This document shows, piece by piece, positions 1 through 7,769 of a DNA stretch of 35,063 nt. The notes under the pieces were generated by a model, which saw only the letters and a program-made list of their open reading frames with translations, ran no database searches and was not told the origin of the DNA. Within the stretch, counting starts at the first letter, position 1; each line of letters begins with the position of its first letter. This stretch comes from Ignavibacteria bacterium (GTDB lineage: Bacteria; Bacteroidota; Ignavibacteria; Tepidaquicellales; Tepidaquicellaceae), in the NCBI GenBank assembly GCA_016704345.1, contig JADJAH010000031.1, forward strand, positions 1 through 35,063, given 5' to 3'. Both the position numbers and the translations under genes were made by a program.

Positions 1-113
1 CAGGTGGAATGTTGGGAGCATTTGCCGGCGCATCAAAATTCAATTCTGCAGTGTTGAAATACTCTTTGTCAATTGTATTGATCATAGCATCTGCAAAATT
101 GTTATTCACTTAG
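1..113 (+). CDS. TauE/SafE-family membrane permease, C-terminal fragment
   Basis: The window opens inside this gene. Frame 3 is open from base 3 to a TAG at 111-113 and gives about 36 residues. They start GGMLGAFAGASKFNS and continue as a hydrophobic helix ending AKLLFT. A glycine/alanine-rich G-x-x-x-G-A-x-x-G-A-S turn followed by a last transmembrane helix is the usual C-terminus of TauE/SafE sulfite or anion exporters. Genes of this family often sit inside Moco operons of Bacteroidota relatives next to moaA and moaD, which fits moaD starting 77 bases downstream. The substrate cannot be told from this fragment, and the family call rests on a short tail, so confidence is moderate. Confidence 0.6.
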   Translation, partial: GGMLGAFAGASKFNSAVLKYSLSIVLIIASAKLLFT

Positions 114-190
114 TGGATAAATAGATGACAAACAATATCTTGTCAAATTTCACAATGAGATTTAGTTGAAAAAATTTTAACACAACACAA

Positions 191-424
191 ATGAAGATTA
201 GTGTGCTGTTCTTTGGACAGATTGCTGACATAGCAGGTAAAGACAATTTGGATATCTCAAATATTGATACGAGCAATGAGTTGAAGTCACGGCTATGTGA
301 ACTCTATCCCGCATTGAATAATTTAACATACTCCGTTGCGGTCAATAAAGAAATTGTTCAAACAAACACTGCATTGAAAGACGGAGACACCGTGGCTTTA
401 TTACCTCCGTTCTCGGGCGGTTAA
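191..424 (+). CDS. moaD: MoaD, small subunit of molybdopterin synthase
   Basis: A 77-residue ubiquitin-like protein that carries the sulfur used to build the dithiolene of molybdopterin. It starts MKISVLFFGQIADIAG, has the expected short beta-grasp layout, and ends LLPPFSGG. The C-terminal Gly-Gly is the residue pair that is adenylated and turned into a thiocarboxylate in this family. The length is normal for MoaD (about 75-85 residues). It lies 14 bases before the HesA/MoeB-like gene whose product would adenylate it, and its large-subunit partner MoaE is encoded at 6240-6746 beyond the inserted FG-GAP gene. ATG at 191 is the natural start. It acts in the cytoplasm. Confidence 0.92.
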   Translation: MKISVLFFGQIADIAGKDNLDISNIDTSNELKSRLCELYPALNNLTYSVAVNKEIVQTNTALKDGDTVALLPPFSGG

Positions 425-438
425 AAATTAATATTGTG

Positions 439-1151
439 ATGTCAGACAGACAATACGAAAGACAAGTCATTCTCAAAGATTCGGAAAGGAAGGTCAGGAA
501 AAAACTAAGGCGCGCAAGAGTACTTGCAGTAGGCGCCGGCTTGGGCTGTGCGGCTTGCAATATCTCACTGCCGCAGGTGTGGGAACAATTGGGATTGTTG
601 ATTTTGATGTTGTAGATATCACCAATCTTCACAGACAGGTTTTGTATTCGTTCGAAGACATAGGAAAACCAAAGGCGAAACCGCGGCTGCTAAGTTGAGA
701 GCAATGAATCCGGATGCGGAGATAATAGTTTATCCCTTCACATTAACTCAGCACATTGCATTGGAGATCATTGCAGAATTTGATCTAGTTATTGACTGCA
801 CAGACAATTTCTCCAGTCGCTACTTGATCAATGATGCATGTGTAATGCTCGGTAAGCCGCTTGTGTTCGGTGCCGTATGGCAATTTGAAGGACAAGTCGG
901 AGTATTCAACTTGTCAAATGAGAAGGAGGATATACAATAACTATCGTGATCTGTTCCCCAATCCCCCTGACCTTTCAACATCCACTTCATGCGAAGAAGC
1001 CGGTGTTTTAGGCGTATTGCCTGGGATCATCGGAACGCTGCAAGCTACAGAAGCTATTAAGATAATCACAGGAATTGGAAAACCATTAGCCAATTCAATC
1101 CTAACTTATAACGCACTGACAAATTCATTCCATGAATTTCATGTAACTTAA
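439..1151 (+). pseudogene. moeB: HesA/MoeB/ThiF-family adenylyltransferase, broken by several indels
   Basis: After frame correction this is a complete E1-like enzyme that would adenylate the C-terminal glycine of MoaD. It shows an N-terminal YERQVIL stretch, a GxG nucleotide-binding loop (GAG-LGCAA), ITNLHRQVLY, CTDNFSSRYLIN, NYRDLFPNPPD and SCEEAGVLGVLPGIIG with the conserved cysteine. No single frame covers it. I count five to seven one-base changes, near 480, 499-504, 555, 676 and 925-938, and a glycine codon seems to be missing at about 538. The corrected protein is otherwise fully family-like, so uncorrected sequencing errors are more likely than old decay. It starts at ATG 439, 14 bases after moaD. 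The CxxC zinc pairs of classic MoeB were not seen, as in HesA-type proteins. Confidence 0.8.
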
Positions 1152-1236
1152 GAATAGAGAAGTAATTGAACAAATTTATTTCTCAACAACTTTTCGGAAA
1201 AGAAGTCAGAATCATCTTTTTTCAGCCAAACTCAAT

Positions 1237-1291
1237 CTCCCGCAGGGCAGGGATGACTGCATACTATAGAAAGCATCCACCTTTGCGGGAG
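1237..1291. repeat. Inverted repeat after the HesA/MoeB-like gene
   Basis: Two perfect 8-base arms, CTCCCGCA at 1237-1244 and TGCGGGAG at 1284-1291, are separated by 39 bases. It lies between the convergent 3' ends of the HesA-like gene and the FG-GAP gene. There is no T-run on either side, so it is not a standard intrinsic terminator. It could be a REP-like palindrome or a weak 3' hairpin. Confidence 0.35.
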
Positions 1292-1296
1292 CCTTG

Positions 1297-1374
1297 CTTC
1301 CATTTCCACTTTCCATTTCCATTTTCCATTTTCCATTTTCCACTTTCCATTTTCCATTTTAACTTTCAACTTTA
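1297..1374. repeat. Heptameric TTTTCCA/CTTTCCA repeat tract
   Basis: About eleven tandem units of 6-7 bases read TTTCCA, CTTTCCA or TTTTCCA, decaying to TTTTAA, CTTTCAA and CTTTAA at the right end. The last unit overlaps the stop codon of the reverse-strand FG-GAP gene (TTA at 1372-1374 on the plus strand). Read on that gene's strand the tract is purine-rich (GGAAAAT, GGAAAGT) and begins exactly at the stop. A longer tract of the same family lies at 19263-19435. Confidence 0.9.
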
Positions 1375-4300
1375 AGGAGTTATCTTACTCACAAAATTTG
1401 TAGAGTTGTTATCCACTATCAGCGCATCCGTTGCATCAACAGAATAATCTCCGTTTACATCTGTTACAACGTAACCCGTTGCAAAGATGTTTGCATCATT
1501 ATCCACCATAAGAGCATCACTTGCATCTACTATTCCATCCTGATTTACATCACCGCTGTATATTGCAAATCTCACGGGCGAGTTGTCTACCAATATCAAG
1601 TTGCTTCCGTATGATTTGTTTGCGGCGGAAGTGAGATCGTAGTTTGTATTTACGTTTCTCGTAAGAGTTACGGGAGATGCGCTCCATGTCTCAATGCTGT
1701 TCCTGTGGCGGATGTCGAGATAGTAGTCACCGGACGGAGCATTTCTGAAATATAATTTTGAGATGAAAGATGTTTTGTTAACAACAGCTTTTGCAACATC
1801 AACGATGTTGTATGGAAATGAAGAACTTCTAAGATTCACCGTAACGGTATCCGATATGCTCATTGTCTCATTGCCGGGATTGAAGAATGCCTGCGGAATA
1901 ACTTGAGTGTGAGAATGCAGTGACTCTCCGGATATGATGAAAGAAAGAGATAACCCTTTCCGGCATTCGGAGCCGATTGACTGTTAAGGTAAGCGCCAAC
2001 CAATGGGTCACTCAATCCGTCACCGTTCGTCTCCCCGCATTGGCAACTGACCACCCGAAGTGATTTAACGGCTCGCCTGTCATGATAATGTCAGCGGGGG
2101 TGTTGAAAAAAAGAGATGTTCCTCCGAAATAGATGTAAGCCCTCCCTGCATTGTTGCCGCCTGCATCATTGAAGACGGATCCAACAATGACATCCGAAAA
2201 TCCGTCACCGTTCACATCACCGGCTGATGCAACACTTATCCCGAACCAGTCATCAGCATTTCTCCATAGAAAACAATATCGCTGTTTGGATTGCCCCCGA
2301 ATGTTAAACGGACAATTCCTGCGTCAGAGCCGTATTGGTCATTTCCATAACCTCCTGCTATCACATCCGAAAAACCGTCACCATTCACATCTCCGGCACA
2401 TGCAACAGAACTGCCGAATTCATCACCGCTGCCAATGCCGAATATTGTTGCATCTGAAATATTATCGGGTGTAAGCGCTCCGTGAAAAATGTAAGCTGCT
2501 CCGGCATTTGTGCCGGCAATATCATTTCTGCTTGCTCCGACAATTATGTCTCCGTAAGAGTCTCCGTTTACATCACCGGCCGAAGCTACGGAAACACCTA
2601 ACCTGTCTCCTGCTGCGAGGCCTGTAAAAATTACGTCGGCGAAGTTATCCATTGTGTTACCTCCATAATATACGTAGGCTCTTCCCGCATCTAACCCGCC
2701 TCCGTCATTGTAGAATGAACCAACAATAACATCATCCCAAAGATCATTAAAACCATTACCGTTAAAATTACCAGCCGATGCAACACTGTATCCAAAGTTA
2801 TCGGCTGTAGACTGACCTGTTAATACTACATCTGCAATGTTATTCATTGACGGCCCTCCGAAAAAGATATATGCTCTTCCCGCATCCTCACCGGCCGCGT
2901 CATTGAGAGGTGCGCCAACAATCACGTCGCTGTATCCGTCTTTGTTGACATCGCCGGCAGATGAAACTGACCAGCCGAATTGTTCGCCTGGGTATGTGCC
3001 GTTCAATATTACTTCAGGAATATAGTCCATGGGATTGCCGCCAAAATAAATGTATGCTCTTCCCCGCATTTGTTCCCGCGCCGTCATTCAGTCTTGCGCC
3101 GACTATCACATCTGAATATCCGTCATTGTTTATATCGCCTGCAGTGGCAACAGAAAATCCCAGAAGGTCTGATGCACTTTCTCCGACAAAGCCTTCATCC
3201 GAAATGTCACCGCTTGAGTTCGAGTAAGTAAAAATGTATGCATTGCCCGGTACATTCAATGCATGGCCTCCTGCTATAAGATCCGGGTTTCCGTCGCCGT
3301 TCACGTCTCCGGCAAAGGAGGGCAGAGAATCAAGGTTCAGGCTTCCAATCACCTTTTCGTTTGAAATTACATTGTCCGAACATTGTCAACAGACGGACCG
3401 CCAAAGTAAATGAGTACTCTGCCTGCAAGACCGGAGCTTACAACGAAGTCAGTGTAACCGTCCTTGTTGTAGTCACCCGCAGTTGAAACAGAACTGCCAA
3501 GAAAATAGAAATCATAATAACCGGTCATTGTAATATCCGGCATCACATCCATGGCAGGGCCGCCGAAAATACCTGAACTTTCCTTTGGTGTCATTCCTAT
3601 CAGAGACGGTACATTGCCAACAACGATGAGATCGGGATAACCGTCTGCGTTTACATCTCCTGCGTTCGAAAGTTTTGATCCGAGAAAATTGTTTGTACCT
3701 GAGCCCGTAATAATTACATCCGCAACATTGTTCATGCTTGCTCCTCCGTGATATACAAATACTTTTCCGAGTCCGCCGGCATCCTGATAGGCGCCGACTG
3801 CCACATCGTCGTAAGTGTCGCCATTGATGTCTCCCCGCGTCAGTTACGGCAAACTCAATTCCCTCGGGTCCGGTGAAGACTACATCTGCAATATTGTTCA
3901 TGCTGTTTCCACCGTAGAATAAGTACGCCTTGCCGGCACTCTTAGTGCCAACTATTACATCGTCATAGTTGTCATTATTAACATCACCTGCGTATGATAC
4001 TGACGATCCAAAATTCTGGTTAAGCGCTTGTCCGAAGAGTATGAGATCGGGAATGTTGTCCATGCTGATTCCTCCGAAGAAGATGTACGCCCTGCCGATT
4101 GTAGAGTTTGAGGTTTCCGCTCCTATGATTATATCAGAGTATCCGTCACTATTAACATCGCCCGCTGTTGAAACAGATACACCGAATGATTCCGAACCAT
4201 TTTGTGCATTGAACACTACATCGACTGTATTATTTATGAAACTCCCTCCGAAGAATAAATGAACCTGCTGTGTGTTTAATGAATTAACCAATACATCATC

Positions 4301-5906
4301 AAAGCCATCGCCGTTTACATCTCCAGCACTTTTTGAAATTCGTCCGAAGAAATCATTCCCTCCCGGTCCGGAGAAAGATGCGATAGGAGTCGCGACATAA
4401 TTTCTGGTATTTGTGTATAGCCAGGCTTTGCCCGCATCACTCCCGGATTCATCGTTGTATGGCGTGCCTATGATGAGATCACTGTAACCGTCTCTGTTAA
4501 AATCACCGGCAGACGCAACGGAGAATCCGAACTGATCATTTACGATGCTTCCGCTGAACACTGCATCGGGTACATTATTAACAGATGTTCCTCCCCAAAA
4601 GAGATATGCACATCCGCTGTTGATTCCACCAACATCATTTTGTCTTGCACCAATGATGACATCCTTGAATCCGTCACCGTTAACATCTCCGGCCCCGGCA
4701 ACCGATCCACCGAAGAAATCAGTACCTACAACGCCGTTGAGTGTTACGTCTGCGGTGTTGTTCATTGTCGCTCCGCCGTAATAAATGTATGCCGCACCGG
4801 TTTGAGAATTGAAATATATCGCACCGACTATTACATCATCAAATCCGTCACCGTTCATATCGCCTGCCGAGCTGACCGATGAGCCGAAGTAATCTGCCGG
4901 AGTAGCGCCGGTCATTGTAACATCGGCAACATTGTCCATACTTTGTCCGCCATGATAGATGAAAGCCTTTCCGTAACTGCCCGGATCAAACAGTTCACTC
5001 ACGATAATGTCTCTGTAGCCGTCGGCATTAACATCACCCGCCGAAGAAACTGATACTCCATAACCCGAACCTGCATCACCCGATGCAAAGATGATATCAA
5101 CATTGTTATCCATGATTGCTGAGCCGAAGAATGCGTAAACTCTTCCCGTAAATCCCGCGTAAGCGTATGCGCCAATAATTATATCTGAATAATCCGTCAC
5201 CATTCACATCACCCGCATTGGAAACAGAATATCCGAACTGTTCGCCCGCACTTTGTCCGCTGAGAGTCACATCAGCAACATTGTTCATGTTACTTCCTCC
5301 GTAATAGATGTAAGCACATCCGGTGTTTGCTGATAAACCTGTCGCTCCGGCAATCACATCTGCATAGCCGTCGTTGTTGACATCACCCGCTGAAGAAACC
5401 GAGTAGCCGAGCCTGCCTCCGGCAATGTTTCCTGTGAGTATTACGTCTGCAGTGTAATCAATAACGTAACTTCCGAAATAAATATAGGCTCTTCCCGCGT
5501 CTGTTCCTCCGGCATCGTTAAACGGCGCACCGACAATGATATCATCAAATCCGTCCGCGTTCACATCACCGGCGGAGGCAACCGAGAAACCATAGTAATC
5601 CACTGCCGCCGCCCCTGCAAAAGAATATTCCTGAAATGAGTCTCCTTCAGCAGAGTCCTGCGGCTTCCTGTCATTGCTGTTAAGCAAGGGTTTGCCGAGG
5701 TCATCAAGAAAGTTCTGCAGCTTGTCTTCTGAAACTGCTAAGTCACTATTGGCCGGTTCGTTATGCCTGTCGCTGTTTAAGTCAGATGTTTTCTCAATGA
5801 TTGAATTCACGGAGATTTTTTCGTCAGTTGTTTGAGATTCTAATACATTTGTGTTGAACAACATCAATGCGATGGTGGAAATGACAAGGTGAAAGAGAGC
5901 GTTCAT
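1372..5906 (-). pseudogene. Giant secreted FG-GAP (integrin-alpha-like) repeat protein with dockerin-like C-terminus, frame-disrupted
   Basis: The frame-corrected product is about 1,510 residues. It starts with a signal peptide (MNALFHLVISTIALMLF, then NTNVLES) and a linker of about 90 residues. Then come 21 FG-GAP-like repeats, each with an AGD-V/I-N-x-DG-x-x-D-V/I-I-V-G-A calcium-loop core about 60-65 residues apart. It ends in a 176-residue cassette with two dockerin-like DxNxDG loops. Such repeats form beta-propeller blades and are used for surface adhesion or ligand binding. The frame breaks near 5188, 3835, 3378, 3063, 2263, 2036 and about 1935. Three of these are an extra C in a CCCCGC context. 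The sequence within frames is intact, so sequencing error or recent decay are both possible. The gene is antisense to, and inserted between, the two halves of the Moco cluster. ATG at 5906 is the start. Confidence 0.82.
1375..1905 (-). other. C-terminal beta-sandwich plus dockerin-like cassette of the FG-GAP protein
   Basis: This is the last 176 or so residues. It runs from VIPQAFFNP through VNLRSSSFPYNIVD, YYLDIRHRNSIETWS and YGSNLI to two calcium-loop motifs, DVNQDGIVDASD and DVNGDYSVDATD, and ends FVSKITP. The same order of motifs is found in the protein encoded at 21141-22640. Over the last 62 residues the two align without gaps with 33 identities counted by eye. Dockerin type I domains bind cohesins, but no cohesin is visible here, so the cassette may instead serve export or cell-surface retention. 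Confidence 0.75.
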
Positions 5907-6239
5907 ATTCAGACTTCTTTAATTTCTAAAAGTTAGTAAAATTAGATTTGTGATAGTAATTAAATTCTGATTTGCGAAGTGGAACATGTAATGACAATTT
6001 GAAAGTCCTCCTAAATATTTGAAATGATTTTGGAAGGTAACCAATTGCGGTGTTATGCTAGTAGCAAGGCTCAATAGAGCGACCACACCTATTATGAGTG
6101 TGATGTTTCACTTTATATTCACCCCGTAGGTCGGGCTGCCACTTTCCGTTTTCTCAAAAAGTCTACTTGCCGAATATTCATACATTCTTACTCTAAATAA
6201 AAAATATATCATTCAATATGTTAAGAGATACTCTTATGT
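5907..6239. other. Divergent intergenic region between the FG-GAP gene and moaE, possible structured RNA element
   Basis: No gene was found in these 333 bases, which should carry the promoters of both flanking genes. At 6049-6089 a three-way junction can be drawn. GGTGT (6049-6053) pairs with ACACC (6085-6089) and encloses the hairpins TGCT-AGT-AGCA (6056-6066) and GCTC-AATA-GAGC (6069-6080). CACAC at 6084-6088 can instead pair with GTGTG at 6098-6102, and GTGA-TCAC forms another hairpin at 6100-6111. The alternative pairings resemble a switch, but the stems are short. I could not match the published Moco riboswitch or any other known class. Confidence 0.25.
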
Positions 6240-6746
6240 TTGTTCCATAAATTTTCCCGTAATTTATGTGAATACTCAAAAGAGCAAAGTATTTTTATTT
6301 CAGGACCAATCTCACCAGTATTTGTTGGAGAATCAATCGCCGCGGACAGCTCAAGAACTGACATCGGCGCTCACAGCATTTTCCTGGGACAGGTTCGTAA
6401 TGATGAGATTGACGGCAAAACAGTTACGGCAATCGAATACTCTGCATACATTGAAATGGCACAAGAAAAGTTTTACGAAATCAGGGAAGAAACATTTGAA
6501 AGATTTGCTTTGACATGCATGCATATTTATCATAGTTTGGGAAAAGTTAATGCTGGCGAAATAAGTTTGCTTGTCTTCACATCATCCAAACACCGTAAGG
6601 ATGCAATGGAAGCCTGCACCTACACAGTCAATCGAATCAAGTCTGAATTACCCGTGTGGGGCAAAGAAATTTTTGAAGACAGCACTTACGGTTGGAAAAA
6701 AACACTTGAGCAATTGATGATGAATCCGAAAATCAAGTTGCAATGA
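6240..6746 (+). CDS. moaE: MoaE, large subunit of molybdopterin synthase
   Basis: MoaE holds the active site that moves sulfur from MoaD thiocarboxylate onto precursor Z. Diagnostic stretches are ISGPISPVFVGESIA, GAHSIFLGQVRNDEI, IEYSAYIEMA, HIYHSLGKVNAGEIS, SSKHRKDAMEAC and a C-terminal VWGKEIFEDSTYGWK holding the catalytic lysines. The start is unsure. The open frame begins at TTG 6240, giving 168 residues, about 20 more than usual. A GTG at 6268 in the next frame would give a more typical N-terminus (MNTQKSKVF) if one indel lies in the T-rich run near 6295. The stop overlaps the moaCB start by four bases (ATGA at 6743-6746), so the two are translationally coupled. Confidence 0.92.
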   Translation: MFHKFSRNLCEYSKEQSIFISGPISPVFVGESIAADSSRTDIGAHSIFLGQVRNDEIDGKTVTAIEYSAYIEMAQEKFYEIREETFERFALTCMHIYHSLGKVNAGEISLLVFTSSKHRKDAMEACTYTVNRIKSELPVWGKEIFEDSTYGWKKTLEQLMMNPKIKLQ

Positions 6747-7651
6747 TCAACATAACGAACAAGATCAAAACACATCGCAGTGCAATTGCGCAAGCCATTG
6801 TGAAGGTCAGCAAAAAGGAGACAATTGATGCAATCTATAATAAGAAAGTCCCGAAGGGTGATGTGTTTGAAGTCAGCCGTGTTGCCGGGCTCTTTGCAGT
6901 AAAGAGAACAAGCGACATGATACCTGATTGTCATCCCCTGCCGATTGAGTATTGCTGTGTAAGACACGAGTTAAATGGACTTGAGATTTTGATACAAGTG
7001 GAAGTTCAGACTATTTACCGGACGGGTGTTGAAGTTGAAGCAATGCATGGAGCTTCAGTTGTTGCGCTCACTATTTATGATATGCTCAAGCCTATTGACA
7101 AAATCATCGAGATCACCGGAAACAAACTTCTGAATAAGAAGGGAGGCAGATCACAGTACACCGAAAAATTAGAACGCGTCATTCATGCCGGAGTAATTGT
7201 TTGTTCGGACAGTGTCTCAACCGGAAAGAAAGAAGACTTATCCGGCAAAGAGATCATGTCGAAATTATTAGCTATGGGCATAGAAGTGAATTCTTATTGC
7301 GTCATACCTGATGAGATCAAAGTCATACAGGAGAAAGTAAGATCTTTCTGCGAAACTGATTTGGATATTGTGATACTTACCGGGGGCACCGGTTTGTCAT
7401 CACGTGATGTCACTCCTGAAGCAATCAGACCAATACTTGACAAGGAGATTCCCAGCATTGCAGAAGCAATAAGAAATTTCGGACATGAACGAATGCCTTA
7501 CTCAATGCTTTCACGAAGTGTTGCCGGCTTGATCGGGAAGAAGCTGATACTCGCATTGCCAGGCTCGTTAAGAGGCGCGGAAGAAAGCATAGATGCATTG
7601 TTTCCGTATTTGCTCCATGCTTTCAAAATGCTGGAGGATTCATCGCACTGA
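6743..7651 (+). CDS. moaCB: Fused MoaC-MoaB/MogA, bifunctional Moco biosynthesis protein
   Basis: A 302-residue two-domain protein. Residues 1 to about 145 are MoaC, the cyclic pyranopterin monophosphate synthase accessory enzyme, with SDMIPDCHPL (57-66), GVEVEAMHGAS (95-105) and the KKGGRS loop (132-137). Residues from about 147 are a MoaB/MogA domain that adenylates molybdopterin, with VIVCSDSVSTGKKEDLSG and the substrate loop LTGGTGLSSRDVTPEA (212-227), then ALPGS near the end. This fusion is known in Bacteroidota relatives. It couples an early and a late step of the same pathway and makes a separate mogA unnecessary. It overlaps moaE by four bases. The frame is fully open, unlike the HesA-like gene upstream. 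Confidence 0.93.
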   Translation: MINITNKIKTHRSAIAQAIVKVSKKETIDAIYNKKVPKGDVFEVSRVAGLFAVKRTSDMIPDCHPLPIEYCCVRHELNGLEILIQVEVQTIYRTGVEVEAMHGASVVALTIYDMLKPIDKIIEITGNKLLNKKGGRSQYTEKLERVIHAGVIVCSDSVSTGKKEDLSGKEIMSKLLAMGIEVNSYCVIPDEIKVIQEKVRSFCETDLDIVILTGGTGLSSRDVTPEAIRPILDKEIPSIAEAIRNFGHERMPYSMLSRSVAGLIGKKLILALPGSLRGAEESIDALFPYLLHAFKMLEDSSH

Positions 7652-7769
7652 AAATAATAATCGAAGTCCGACATACCATTTCATATTGCTGAATCAAAGA
7701 GTCAATTGTTACAGGATTTGACTTTGATTATGTGCCGGCAATTCACCACAGAAATTAAATCAAATTACA

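Noticed and set aside
2151..4882. Several forward-strand open frames rich in Pro, Ser and Thr
   Set aside because: They are antisense shadows of the FG-GAP repeats. Their similarity to each other follows from the repeated coding sequence on the other strand.
1372..5906. FG-GAP gene as part of a phage or transposon
   Set aside because: No integrase, transposase, terminal inverted repeats or clear target duplication was found at its edges.
6040..6160. Known Moco riboswitch
   Set aside because: The position before moaE is right, but I could not place the conserved core of the published motif, so only an unassigned structured element is reported.
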